Shown here in pieces: positions 17,318-26,376 of a DNA stretch of 64,000 nt; positions within the stretch are counted from its first letter, which is position 1; each line of letters starts with the position of its first letter. Source of the DNA: Salinilacihabitans rarus (GTDB lineage: Archaea; Halobacteriota; Halobacteria; Halobacteriales; Natrialbaceae); NCBI RefSeq assembly GCF_024296665.1, contig NZ_CP100762.1, positions 992,001 to 1,056,000 on the forward strand. The letters run 5' to 3'. The position numbers and the translations under genes are program-made. The notes beneath the pieces were generated by a model that saw only the letters and a list, made by a program, of their open reading frames with translations, did no database searches and was not told where the DNA came from.

Positions 17318-19495
17318 ATGACCGAGTCGGACGGCGGCGTCACGCTGACGGTTCGCGCCGCGGAGAAGCGCGACGCCGGCCGCGGCGTCGCTCGCGTTCC
17401 GGAATCCGCGCGACGGCGGCTGGGCGTGCTGAGCGGCGACACCGTCACCGTCGAGGGCGAGCGGACGACGGTCGCGAAACTGTGGCCGGCGGACCCGACC
17501 GCCCCGGAGAACGTCGTCCAGATCGACGCCGACACCCGGGCGAACGCCGGCGTCACCGTCGGCGACGCGGTGACCGTCCGGACGACCGACGGCTCCACGC
17601 TCCGCGAGGCGACCGCGGTGACCCTCGCGCCGCCGCCGTCGCTGTCGAATGGGGAGCGGCGCCGCGCCGAACGCGAGGCCAAGCGGGCGCTGCGGAACAG
17701 GCCCGTCAGGGAGGGCGAACAGGTGCGGGTCGAGGGCGTCGCGACGGCGCCGTTCCGGGTCGCCGACACCGACCCCGACGGCGACGTCCGGATCACCGAG
17801 GCGACGAACGTGGCCGTCCTGCCGACCGACGGCGAGGGCGAGGACGCCCCCCGGCGGTCGCCGTCGTCGTCGCCGGCGTCGACGGCCACCGCGGACGCCG
17901 ACTCGCGCTCCGGAGTCACCTACGAGGACATCGGCGGCCTCGACGAGGAACTCGAACTCGTCCGGGAGATGATCGAACTGCCGCTGTCGGAACCCGAACT
18001 GTTCCAGCGGCTGGGCGTCGAGCCACCCTCCGGCGTCCTGCTGTACGGCCCGCCCGGCACCGGCAAGACGCTGATCGCCCGCGCGGTCGCCAACGAGGTC
18101 GACGCCCACTTCGTCACCATCTCCGGCCCGGAGATCATGTCGAAGTACAAAGGCGAGAGCGAGGAGAAACTCCGCCGGACGTTCGAGGAGGCCCGCGAGG
18201 AGGCCCCCTCGATCGTCTTCTTCGACGAGATCGACTCCATCGCGGGCGCGCGCGACGACGACGCCGACGCCGAGAACCGCATCGTCGGCCAGTTGCTGAC
18301 GCTGATGGACGGTCTCGACGCCCGCGGGGAGGTCATCGTCATCGGGGCGACCAACCGCGTCGACAGCGTCGACCCCGCCTTGCGCCGGGGCGGCCGGTTC
18401 GACCGCGAGATCCAGATCGGCGTCCCGGACGTCGACGGGCGCCGGGAGATCCTCGAAGTCCACACCCGCGGGATGCCGCTGGCCGACGACGTGAGCGTCG
18501 AGCGGGTCGCCGAGCGCACCCACGGCTTCGTCGGGGCCGACCTCGACGCGGTCGTCAGCGAGGCCGCGATGGCCGCGATCCGCCGCCGGCCGGCCGACCC
18601 CGACGACCGCGAGCGGTGGAACCGCGACCCCGAGGTCAGGAAGGCCGACTTCGACGCGGCGCTGGCGGCCGTCGAACCCTCCGCGATGCGCGAGTACGTC
18701 GCCGAGTCGCCGACCACCGACTTCTCCGACGTCGGCGGCCTCGGGGAGGCAAAGCGGATCCTCAGGGAGTCCGTCGAGTGGCCGCTGACCTACGATCGGC
18801 TGTTCGAGGCGACCAACACGAGTCCACCCTCCGGCGTCCTGCTGTACGGCCCGCCCGGCACCGGCAAGACGCTGCTCGCGCGGGCGCTGGCCGGCGAGAC
18901 CGACGTCAACTTCGTCCACGTCGACGGCCCGGAGATCGTCGACCGCTACGTCGGCGAGAGCGAGAAGGCGATCCGGAAGGTGTTCGAGCGCGCCCGCCAG
19001 ACCGCGCCGTCGATCGTCTTCTTCGACGAGATCGACGCCATCGCCGGCGCGCGCGGCGAGAGCCACGAGGTGACCGAGCGGGTCGTCTCGCAACTGCTGA
19101 CGGAACTCGACGGGATGAGCGAGAACCCCAACCTCGTCGTCCTCGCGGCGACGAACCGCCGGGACGCCATCGACCCCGCCCTCCTGCGGCCGGGGCGGCT
19201 GGACACGCACGTCCTCGTCCCCGACCCGGACGTCGACGCCCGCGAGAAGATCCTCGAGGTCCACGCCCGCGACAAGCCGCTGGCCGACGACGTCGATCTG
19301 GCGGCGCTGGCGGCCGACCTCGAGGGGTACACTGGCGCGGACGTCGAGGCGCTCGTCCGCGACGCGTCGATGCGGGCGATCCGCGAGGTCGCCGACGAGT
19401 ACGGCCCCGGGGCGGCCAACGAGCGCGCCGACGAGGTCGTGATCGAACGCCGCCACGTCGATGCCGCACGCGAGGCGATCGACGCCCGCGAGTGA
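17318..19495 (+). CDS. CDC48/VAT-type double AAA ATPase
   Basis: This gene encodes a 725-residue AAA ATPase of the CDC48/p97 type, a hexameric unfoldase that prepares proteins for degradation or disassembles complexes. The N-domain (about 1-170) is the double-psi-barrel substrate domain, beginning TVRAAEKRDAGRGVARV. A Ser/Ala-rich linker (about 171-198) is longer than usual. The D1 module has Walker A GPPGTGKT at 244-251 and Walker B FFDEID at 301-306. D2 has GPPGTGKT at 511-518 and FFDEID near 568-573. There is no C-terminal HbYX proteasome-docking motif (it ends EAIDARE). It stands alone; the SOUL gene follows 49 bases later. Confidence 0.93.
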   Translation: MTESDGGVTLTVRAAEKRDAGRGVARVPESARRRLGVLSGDTVTVEGERTTVAKLWPADPTAPENVVQIDADTRANAGVTVGDAVTVRTTDGSTLREATAVTLAPPPSLSNGERRRAEREAKRALRNRPVREGEQVRVEGVATAPFRVADTDPDGDVRITEATNVAVLPTDGEGEDAPRRSPSSSPASTATADADSRSGVTYEDIGGLDEELELVREMIELPLSEPELFQRLGVEPPSGVLLYGPPGTGKTLIARAVANEVDAHFVTISGPEIMSKYKGESEEKLRRTFEEAREEAPSIVFFDEIDSIAGARDDDADAENRIVGQLLTLMDGLDARGEVIVIGATNRVDSVDPALRRGGRFDREIQIGVPDVDGRREILEVHTRGMPLADDVSVERVAERTHGFVGADLDAVVSEAAMAAIRRRPADPDDRERWNRDPEVRKADFDAALAAVEPSAMREYVAESPTTDFSDVGGLGEAKRILRESVEWPLTYDRLFEATNTSPPSGVLLYGPPGTGKTLLARALAGETDVNFVHVDGPEIVDRYVGESEKAIRKVFERARQTAPSIVFFDEIDAIAGARGESHEVTERVVSQLLTELDGMSENPNLVVLAATNRRDAIDPALLRPGRLDTHVLVPDPDVDAREKILEVHARDKPLADDVDLAALAADLEGYTGADVEALVRDASMRAIREVADEYGPGAANERADEVVIERRHVDAAREAIDARE

Positions 19496-19544
19496 GCCAG
19501 ACGGCGGTGGACCGCTTTTTGTCCCTCGCCGTGGTGGGAGGCGT

Positions 19545-20156
19545 ATGGCTCGCACGCTCAGGACGGCGGCCGCCGCGGCGATCACCTTCGCAGCCGCGTG
19601 GACCGCCTGGGGGCTGTACGCCAAGGCGTCGACCGAGCGCGTCGGCTACACCACGCTCCGCACGCTCGACGGCGTCGAGATCAGACGCTACCCGTCGACC
19701 GTGCTCGCGGAGACGACCGCCGACGGCGAGCGCGAGGCGTTCGGCCGCCTCTTCCGGTACATCCAGGGCGCCAACGAGGCGGACGCGGAACTCGCGATGA
19801 CCGCGCCCGTCCGCACCCGGCCGCGGCGGATCGAGATGACCGCGCCCGTCCGCACGACGGAGACCGATGAGGGCGTGACGATGGGGTTCTACCTGCCCCA
19901 GGAGGTCGCGTCGACGTCGCCCCCGACGCCGACCGACCCCGAGGTGACCCTCGCGGTCGAGGAGCCCCGGACGCTCGCGGTCCGGCCCTTCGGCTGGTAC
20001 GCGACGCCCGCCCGGATCGAGAACTACGAGTGGGACCTGCTCGACACCCTCGCCGAGCGCGGGCTCCAGCCCGCGGGCGATCCGTTCCTGCTGCGCTACG
20101 ACGCCCCGTACACGCCGCCGTTCATGCGCCGCAACGAGATCGCGGTCGAACTTTAA
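19545..20156 (+). CDS. SOUL-family haem-binding protein
   Basis: This 203-residue protein has an N-terminal hydrophobic segment (about 8-26, AAAAAITFAAAWTAWGLYA), likely a membrane anchor or uncleaved signal, followed by a SOUL/HBP domain. Typical blocks are VEIRRYPSTVLAETT, AFGRLFRYIQGANE, two copies of MTAPVRT and MGFYLPQE. The C-terminus YDAPYTPPFMRRNEIAV is the conserved family ending. SOUL proteins bind haem or tetrapyrroles; the physiological role in archaea is unknown. A T-run (cttttt, about 19515-19521) before it may end the AAA gene transcript. Confidence 0.88.
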   Translation: MARTLRTAAAAAITFAAAWTAWGLYAKASTERVGYTTLRTLDGVEIRRYPSTVLAETTADGEREAFGRLFRYIQGANEADAELAMTAPVRTRPRRIEMTAPVRTTETDEGVTMGFYLPQEVASTSPPTPTDPEVTLAVEEPRTLAVRPFGWYATPARIENYEWDLLDTLAERGLQPAGDPFLLRYDAPYTPPFMRRNEIAVEL

Positions 20157-20237
20157 AACCCGTAGGCGACGGCGTACCGACAGGAGAACGCGGTCGCGAC
20201 GCCGACCCCGCCCGCGGACCGCCCCCGACGCCGGCGC

Positions 20238-21248
20238 TCAGCGGTACCAGTCGATCGCCGTCGCCCGGTGACGGTCGTTGTACGCCTCGAGGCCCTCGCC
20301 GAGGACGCGCCGGAGTCGGAGGTCGTCGTACAGCGTCGAGTGAGTGTAGTCGACGAACGTGACGGGCACGACGAGGTCGCCGTCCTCGCGGATCGCGCTC
20401 GCGACGATCGTGTAGACGTGCTTGTGCCGCGAGTCTTTGACGTACCCCGCGAACACCGGCGTCGTCTGCTCGCGGGCGGGCACCGCCTGAAGCGCCTCGA
20501 CCGATCGTCGCGTCAGTTCGTAACAGAACAGGCCGGTGTTCTCGCCCTCGACGATCGATTCGAAGTCGGTCGGCGACTCGAAGTGCCGTCGGAGGTCCCA
20601 GGCCCCGAAGACGACGTTGTCCTCGACCGATCCGGCGACGTACCGCGGGACGTCGTAGCTGGTGTGCTCGCGAAAGCCCCCGACGAGGCCCTCGACGACC
20701 GCCTTCGGCTCCGTCGGATCGGCGCCCGTGAACGCCTCGACGGTGGCCGGATCGGCCGTCCGCCGCCCGCGGAGCGCCGAGACGGTGTACGGTCTGTCGT
20801 CGCCCGTCGCGACGAGGTCGAAGAAAGGCTCGTAGTCGTCGTAGACGAACTCGAACTCGCCGGCGTCCAGCGCCCCGAGGTCGGCGACGAGTGCTTCGAG
20901 CGGTCCGTCGTCGAACCCGAGGTCGTCGTCGACCGCGGCCGCCTCGGCCGGCGAGTCGGTCGCCGGGTCGACCGTCGCGACCCGCTCGTCGCCGTCGACG
21001 ACCGCGACGGCGTCGCCGTCCAGTTCGATCCGGTAGCCGTCGACGGTCGCGACCGTCTCGCCGGACGGGCGGAGGTGTTCGGAGACGAGCGGGTCGAGGT
21101 CCTGAACATGCAGGTTCGTCCCCGTGAACCGGTCGTAGCCGAGGAAGACGTTGTAGGTCGCCACGCCGCCGCCGACGCTCGCGAGGCCGCCGCCGGCACC
21201 CGCGAGCAGCCGCCGACGCGTCAGACTACCGTCAGGAATCCGGTCCAC
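20238..21248 (-). CDS. Twin-arginine exported protein of unknown function
   Basis: This gene encodes a 336-residue protein with a Tat-type signal, LTRRRLLAGAGGGLASVGGG, at residues 9-28. The mature region is acidic, with segments FEFVYDDYEPFFDLVATG and a conserved-looking C-terminal block, VFAGYVKDSRHKHVYTIVASAIREDGDLVVPVTFVDYTHSTLYDD. I recognise no enzyme motif. It is probably extracellular or lipid-face attached, though no lipobox cysteine follows the signal. It is followed, on the same strand and upstream in transcription, by nothing within 50 bases other than the decarboxylase gene, which could read into it. Confidence 0.65.
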   Translation of the reverse strand: MDRIPDGSLTRRRLLAGAGGGLASVGGGVATYNVFLGYDRFTGTNLHVQDLDPLVSEHLRPSGETVATVDGYRIELDGDAVAVVDGDERVATVDPATDSPAEAAAVDDDLGFDDGPLEALVADLGALDAGEFEFVYDDYEPFFDLVATGDDRPYTVSALRGRRTADPATVEAFTGADPTEPKAVVEGLVGGFREHTSYDVPRYVAGSVEDNVVFGAWDLRRHFESPTDFESIVEGENTGLFCYELTRRSVEALQAVPAREQTTPVFAGYVKDSRHKHVYTIVASAIREDGDLVVPVTFVDYTHSTLYDDLRLRRVLGEGLEAYNDRHRATAIDWYR

Positions 21249-21298
21249 GCGTGTTCACCGTCGTCGAATGGTCCGTCGGCGATGAAATTCCTTTCGCT

Positions 21299-21961
21299 CT
21301 ACTCGGTGCGAAACCCGGCTCGCGACCCCGCCTCGACCAGCACCGACTCGCCGGCGGCCACCCGCTCGCCGACGTCGACCGCGAGATCCGACTCGTCGAC
21401 CGTCGGCGGGAACAGCACGTCGACGCGGCTGCCGAAGGCGATGTGGCCGACGCGCTCGCCCCGCTCGACCCCGTCGCCGGCCTCGACGTAGGGGTGGATG
21501 CGGCGGGCGAACGCGCCCGCGATGAAGGTGACCGTCGCGCGGTCGTCGGCCGCCCCCTCGTCGGCCGCCGGCAGGTTCGGGTCCTCGACGTCGAGTCGGA
21601 CGTGGAGTTTCTCGTTGCGGTCCGATTCCTTCGAGAACGCCGGCTTGTAACCGCCGGGGGCGTGTTCGACCTCGCGGACGGCGCCGGCGACCGGCGCGCG
21701 GACGACGTGGACGTTGTGGACGTTCATGAACACGCCGAGGCGGACCCGGTCGCCCTCCTCCCGGAGGACCGAGACCTTGCCGTCGGCGGGCGAGACGACG
21801 CCGGTCGGCGGCGGCGTCCGTTCGGGGTCGCGGAAGAACGCGAGCGTCGCGACGCCGAGCGCGAGCGCGACGGCGCTCGCTCCGACGCTGTAGAGGAGCG
21901 CGAACGGCGCGGCCGCCAGCGGAACGATCGCGTACCGCCACGCCCCCGGTGCGAAATTCAT
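21299..21961 (-). CDS. asd: Archaetidylserine decarboxylase
   Basis: This 220-residue pyruvoyl-dependent decarboxylase should convert archaetidylserine to archaetidylethanolamine, the lipid needed for archaeosortase-dependent protein maturation in haloarchaea. Two hydrophobic helices (about 11-45) anchor it to the membrane. The core shows VVSPADGKV (residues 55-63) and FMNVHNVHVVRAP (about 79-90). The self-cleavage site is IAFGSR, with Gly177-Ser178 as the expected bond, giving the small pyruvoyl subunit. Its length is typical of archaeal proenzymes. It starts 80 bases from the end of the lhr gene on the same strand. Confidence 0.9.
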   Translation of the reverse strand: MNFAPGAWRYAIVPLAAAPFALLYSVGASAVALALGVATLAFFRDPERTPPPTGVVSPADGKVSVLREEGDRVRLGVFMNVHNVHVVRAPVAGAVREVEHAPGGYKPAFSKESDRNEKLHVRLDVEDPNLPAADEGAADDRATVTFIAGAFARRIHPYVEAGDGVERGERVGHIAFGSRVDVLFPPTVDESDLAVDVGERVAAGESVLVEAGSRAGFRTE

Positions 21962-22041
21962 GCCCGGACCGACGGCGCGGAACCGTTTGGCCGTTACGGA
22001 CGAGCGCGGCGTCCGTCCCGAACGCCCCGGCGACGGCGCGA

Positions 22042-24867
22042 TCAGTCCCAGAACGCCTGCGTCCGCGCGTACTCGCGCTCGCGTTCGAGGATGTCGCGGT
22101 AGAAGTCGTCCTCGTCCTCGCGTAACTTGTTGATGATCCGGGCGGCGTTGTGGGGGCCGACGCCGCGGGCCGCCAGCGCGATCACGGCCTTCTTGCCGTG
22201 GCTCTGGACGAGGTTCGCGTTCCGGAACGCCCGCTCGGTCATCTCGCGTTGCTCGTCGTCTCTCTTCTCGGCGCGGACCGCCTGCACCACCTCGTCGGCC
22301 CACGGGTTGAGCGCCGCGATCCGGGTCGACCCGCAGTTCGGACACTCCGGCTGGTCGGGGACGCGTTTCACCTTCGTCCGCGACTGCCACTCCTTGCAGT
22401 GCGTACAGAGGAGGATCACCCGGTCGTCCCGAAGCCGCTCGCGGACGGTCCGGATGACGCTCGCGTCGGCGTTCTCCGGCGCCAGCAGTTCCTTGCCCGC
22501 CGAGCGGCCGCCCAGCCCCACCGGGGTCCGCCCGCGGGTCGTCTCGAGGGCGAGGTCGCCCGCCCGGAGGCCGGCGAGGACGGCGCTCGCGCGGTCGACG
22601 TCGAGGTCCTCGTGGAACACCTCGCGGATCGACTCCTCGTACATGGGCGTGTCCGAGAGGGCCGCGAGCAGCCGCTCGTTGGACATCCGGCCCGACCCCT
22701 GCCAGCGTTTCAGGGCGCCGAACTTCGCCGAGACCTGCGAGAGGCGGAACGCGAGCGCGTCCGACCGCTTCAGTCCGAGTTCGACGATGGTCTCGACGTG
22801 GTCGGGGTCGGTCCCCTCGAATACGTCGATGACGTCGCTCGTCGCGACCGAACTCGGCACTTCGAGTTCGATCCGGTAGGGGTCCGTTTCGAGGCCGACC
22901 GACGACCCCGCCCGCTGGCCGAGCAGCGCCGAGAGCACGCGGCCGAGCGTCTCGTTGGCCTTGTGGCCGAAGTGGGCGTTGACGACGACGGTCCGCCCGT
23001 CGCGTTCGAGCACGAGGCGGGCGTCCGTCGGCATCGGCGCGCCGGCCTCGACGTGGGCGTCGAGTTCCCGGCAGGCCTCCGTCAGGGTGTGAGCGTCGCC
23101 CGGATATCGGCCCGCGAGGTCGCGGCCGACCGCGGCGGCGTCGGCGCCCGCCTCCAGTTGGGCGGCGGCGACGTCCCGGATCTCGCCGACCTCCTGGGCG
23201 ACATCGTAGGGGACGGGGATCTCCTGACCGATCCACGACGGGACCTCGCCGGTGGGGTCCTCGATGGGCGTGACCTTCACGCGGCCCTCGTCGTCGTCGA
23301 TCTCGGCGATGCGCCACATCTCCCCGCGCTGGACGAAAATCTCGCCGGGCCGGGCGAAGTTGACGACGAACCGCTCGTCGAGCGTGCCGATCCGCGACCC
23401 CGAGGCGATGTCGTGGACCTCGTAGGTCGCCTCGTCCGGGATCATCGAGAGGTTCGAGTAGACGTACTGCCAGGTGCCGCCGCTCGTCTCGATCCTGTCC
23501 TCGCTCTCGTTCCACCAGACGATCCGGTTGCGGTGGAGTTCGGAGAGCACCTCCCGGAACGACTCCTCGTCGAGGTCGCGGAAGGGGTACGCCCGGGTGA
23601 CCGTCTCGTGGACCTCGCGGACGAACGTCGAACCGCGGCTCTGGACGACCCCCGCGATCTGGTTGGCCACGACGTCGAGGCTCCCCTCGTGGATCCACGC
23701 GGGTTCGACCTCGCCTTCGCGGGCGCGGCGGGCGATGGCGAGGGCCTCGAAGGTGTCGTCGGGCCGCGTCGTGACGATCGTCCCCCGCGAGACCTCGCCG
23801 CGGCGGTGGCCCGCCCGGCCGACCCGCTGGAGCAGCCGCGAGACCTGCCGCGGGCTCTGGTACTGGATCACGTGGTCGACGCGGCCGACGTCGATCCCGA
23901 GTTCCATCGACGACGTACACAGCAGCGCGTCGAGGTCGCCCGCCTTGAACCGGTCCTCGACGTCGATGCGTGCCTCCTTCGAGAGCGAGCCGTGGTGGAC
24001 GCCGATCGGCAGGTCCAGTTCCGTGAACCGCGAGCCGAGCGCCTCGGCCGTCTGGCGGGTGTTGACGAAGATCAGCGTCGACTCGTTCTCGGCGACGAGG
24101 TCGCGGATGAAGCGCACGTGACTCGCCGTCTCGGCGTCGGTCAGCAGCTTCCCGGACAGCTCCTCGTCTTCGGGGGTGACCTCGGGCTCGCGGACCTCGA
24201 CCGCCAACTGGCTCCCGACGTCGATCTCGCGTACCTCGCAGGGTCGGCCGCCCGTCAGGAACTGCCCCACCTCCTCGGGGTCGCCGACGGTCGCCGAGAG
24301 GCCGATCCGCTGGAACGGCCCCGCGAGGTCGCGCAGGCGTTCGAGGCCGATCGACAGCTGAGCGCCGCGCTTGGAGGCGGCGAGTTCGTGGACCTCGTCG
24401 ACGACGACGTGGGAGACGTCCGCGAGCGCCTCGCGCAGGCGCTCGCCGGTCAGCATCGCCTGTACGGTCTCCGGCGTCGTGATCAGTACGTCCGGCGGGT
24501 CCTCGGCCTGCTTGCCCCGCCGGTACTGCGTGGTGTCCCCGTGGCGGACGTCCACTTCGAGGTCGAGGTACTCGCCCCACCACTCCAGTCGCTCGCGCAT
24601 GTCGCGGTTGAGCGCCCGCAGCGGCGTGACGTACAGCGCGCCGAACCCCGCCGGCGGGTCGGCGACGAGGTCGTCGAAGACGGGCAGCATCGCCGTCTCG
24701 GTCTTGCCGCTCCCGGTAGGGGCGATCACGAGCGTGTCCTCGCCGGCCGACAGCGGCGGGATGGCGAGTCGCTGCGGCGCCGTCGGCGTCGAGAAGCCGC
24801 GTTCGGAGAGCGCGTCACGGACCGTCGACCCGAGTCGGGCGAAGGCGGCGGCGTCCCCGTCGGTCAT
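22042..24867 (-). CDS. lhr: Lhr-type ATP-dependent DNA helicase
   Basis: This 941-residue superfamily 2 helicase is of the large helicase-related (Lhr) family, which translocates 3' to 5' on DNA and RNA-DNA hybrids and acts in repair. Motifs: Walker A PTGSGKT (50-56), TPLRALNRDM (Ia), DEVH (157-160), GLSATVGDPEEV (III), STLIFVNTRQTAEALGSRF (IV) and QRVGRAGHRRGE (VI). A winged-helix and the Lhr-core domain follow. Near residues 815-855 there is CTHCKEW and CPNCGST, a four-cysteine zinc site, then an RHH-like helix-hairpin-helix segment (AARGVGPHNAARIINKL). The ATG at 24867 fits the family N-terminus. Confidence 0.93.
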   Translation of the reverse strand: MTDGDAAAFARLGSTVRDALSERGFSTPTAPQRLAIPPLSAGEDTLVIAPTGSGKTETAMLPVFDDLVADPPAGFGALYVTPLRALNRDMRERLEWWGEYLDLEVDVRHGDTTQYRRGKQAEDPPDVLITTPETVQAMLTGERLREALADVSHVVVDEVHELAASKRGAQLSIGLERLRDLAGPFQRIGLSATVGDPEEVGQFLTGGRPCEVREIDVGSQLAVEVREPEVTPEDEELSGKLLTDAETASHVRFIRDLVAENESTLIFVNTRQTAEALGSRFTELDLPIGVHHGSLSKEARIDVEDRFKAGDLDALLCTSSMELGIDVGRVDHVIQYQSPRQVSRLLQRVGRAGHRRGEVSRGTIVTTRPDDTFEALAIARRAREGEVEPAWIHEGSLDVVANQIAGVVQSRGSTFVREVHETVTRAYPFRDLDEESFREVLSELHRNRIVWWNESEDRIETSGGTWQYVYSNLSMIPDEATYEVHDIASGSRIGTLDERFVVNFARPGEIFVQRGEMWRIAEIDDDEGRVKVTPIEDPTGEVPSWIGQEIPVPYDVAQEVGEIRDVAAAQLEAGADAAAVGRDLAGRYPGDAHTLTEACRELDAHVEAGAPMPTDARLVLERDGRTVVVNAHFGHKANETLGRVLSALLGQRAGSSVGLETDPYRIELEVPSSVATSDVIDVFEGTDPDHVETIVELGLKRSDALAFRLSQVSAKFGALKRWQGSGRMSNERLLAALSDTPMYEESIREVFHEDLDVDRASAVLAGLRAGDLALETTRGRTPVGLGGRSAGKELLAPENADASVIRTVRERLRDDRVILLCTHCKEWQSRTKVKRVPDQPECPNCGSTRIAALNPWADEVVQAVRAEKRDDEQREMTERAFRNANLVQSHGKKAVIALAARGVGPHNAARIINKLREDEDDFYRDILEREREYARTQAFWD

Positions 24868-24913
24868 CGGGCGCGAGTAGGGGCGAACGGCGGATAAGCG
24901 CCTCGCTCTCGGC

Positions 24914-25219
24914 TCACGCGAGCCCCCAGGACTCGTCGTCGACCCGTTCGGCCAGCAACACCTCGCGGTCGCCCAGCAGGCGAACCGAAAAGCCCGCGCC
25001 GTCGCGCTCGAACTGCACGTCGGTCGTCGTCACGTCGGCGGTCACCTCGCGTTCGATCGGCGCCGGGTCCTCGCGGTCGGCGGCCGGTTCGAGGCCGTAG
25101 GCCTCGTAGGTGATCCGCGTCGACGTCTCGACGAGGTCGTCGTCGCCGTAGACGGTCACGTCGAGGCCCGTCGCGGCGTCGTCCTCGCGCAGTTCGAGGC
25201 GGTAGGTCTCGATCGGCAT
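24914..25219 (-). CDS. Uncharacterised small protein
   Basis: This gene encodes a 101-residue acidic protein with an alternating strand pattern (YRLELREDDAATGLDVTVYGDDDLVE, then EREVTADVTTTDVQFERDGAGFSVRLLGDREVLLAE) that suggests a small beta sandwich or barrel. I do not recognise the family. It lies 46 bases upstream (in transcription) of lhr on the same strand and could be cotranscribed with it. It is divergent from the winged-helix gene. Confidence 0.6.
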   Translation of the reverse strand: MPIETYRLELREDDAATGLDVTVYGDDDLVETSTRITYEAYGLEPAADREDPAPIEREVTADVTTTDVQFERDGAGFSVRLLGDREVLLAERVDDESWGLA

Positions 25220-25328
25220 ACCCGCGGGTTCGACCGACGGGCCGATGGGGGTCGGGCTTGCACTCGCGCACCCGGCCCGGCACCGTGACTGCTATCCCCC
25301 CGAAACGAGAACGACCGACCAACACGCC

Positions 25329-25598
25329 ATGACCGAGTACGAGGCCGAGTGGATGGACTCCGCGGACGTGCCGATCCTCGAGGAGATGCGCAAGGACGAC
25401 GTCTACGAACCCGAACAGATCGACGACGCGAAGATCTGTCGTGCCCCCCACGCCAGCCACCGCTGTCGAGAACTGAGCAGGCGCGGCCTGCTCGACAGGC
25501 CGATGCCCGGCATCTACGAACTGACCGACCTCGGCCGGCGCTTCCTCGACGGCGACCTCGACTCTGAGGAGCGGGCAGCGCTCGAAATCGACGACTGA
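25329..25598 (+). CDS. Winged-helix DNA-binding protein (PhiH1-repressor-like)
   Basis: This 89-residue protein resembles the short winged-helix proteins of haloarchaea related to the PhiH1 phage repressor. The N-terminal WMDSADVPILEEMRKDD leads into a helix-turn-helix (APHASHRCRELSRRGLLDRPMPGIYELTDLGRRFLDG), where the GIYELTDLG segment is the wing. The ATG at 25329 was chosen because similarity begins there. It converges on rpe with no spacing (stop codons adjacent at 25598/25599). Its target is unknown. Confidence 0.75.
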   Translation: MTEYEAEWMDSADVPILEEMRKDDVYEPEQIDDAKICRAPHASHRCRELSRRGLLDRPMPGIYELTDLGRRFLDGDLDSEERAALEIDD

Positions 25599-26372
25599 TC
25601 AGACCGTCCGGAACGGCCCCAGCCGCGTCCCGTCGAGCAGGTACGCCTCGCCGTCGGCGAGGCCGTCGGGCAGGAACGGCGCGAGGAACGACTGTCCCTC
25701 GACGTTCACCCACGTCCCCCCGACGAGGTCGTTGAACGCCGGGACGACGACCAGCCGCGGCGGCTCGCCGCCGTCGAGCCACGACAGCCCGTCGTAGGCG
25801 GGCCGGTCCGCGAACGCGACGGGGTCGAGTCGCCCGCGGAGCCAGGCGGGTTCGACCCGCGTGCCGCCGACCTCGTCTTCGAGGCGGACGAACGGGTGCT
25901 CGTGGCCGACGCAGACGACCTCGGCGTCGAGGACCGACGGCGACGGCCACGTGTGGCCGTGGCAGACGCCGACGTCGCCGAGCCGGCCCCCGTCGCCGGG
26001 CAACACCTCGATCCCGTCGAGCCACGTCTCGATCCGGCCGTCGTGGTTGCCCTTCGCGAGCGTCACCGACAGCCCCGGAGGGAGCGACTCGAACAGCACC
26101 TCCAGTTCGCCGCGCTCGGCGCCGCCGGGGTCGCCGATCGAGTGCATCAGGTCGCCGAGGACGACGAGCCGGTCCACCCGGGTTCGCTCGACCAGTTCTC
26201 CCAGTCGCTCGCGTCTGTCCTCGGCCCGGCTCGGTACGTCGACGCCGCGCTCGTAGCGGAGCCCCGCCTCGTAGCCGGCGTGGTAGTCGGCGACAACCAG
26301 CGCGCGCTCGTCGCCGGTCGCGGCGACGGCCGCGGGCGCGTCCGGAACCGGCTCGACGAGGGCGCGGGTCAC
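25599..26372 (-). CDS. rpe: RPA-associated phosphoesterase
   Basis: This 257-residue calcineurin-type metallophosphoesterase is the third gene of the rpa operon. Metal-binding motifs are VVADYHAGYE (in place of DxH), VVLGDLMHS (GDxxH-like), AKGNHDGRIE (GNHD) and VCHGH with VGHEHP near the middle. In Haloferax a protein of this type is encoded with RPA1 and its associated protein and is called RPE; the substrate is unclear but a nucleic acid is likely. The start is a GTG four bases after the rpap stop, indicating translational coupling. Confidence 0.85.
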   Translation of the reverse strand: MTRALVEPVPDAPAAVAATGDERALVVADYHAGYEAGLRYERGVDVPSRAEDRRERLGELVERTRVDRLVVLGDLMHSIGDPGGAERGELEVLFESLPPGLSVTLAKGNHDGRIETWLDGIEVLPGDGGRLGDVGVCHGHTWPSPSVLDAEVVCVGHEHPFVRLEDEVGGTRVEPAWLRGRLDPVAFADRPAYDGLSWLDGGEPPRLVVVPAFNDLVGGTWVNVEGQSFLAPFLPDGLADGEAYLLDGTRLGPFRTV

Positions 26373-26376
26373 GGCG

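Noticed and set aside
15896-19624. A minus-strand open frame over 1200 codons long, antisense to the CDC48-type gene and the M48-like region
   Set aside because: Its composition is Arg/Pro-rich as expected for the antisense of GC-rich acidic genes, and both sense genes have clear family motifs. Only its last codons coincide with the real (frameshifted) zinc-finger gene.
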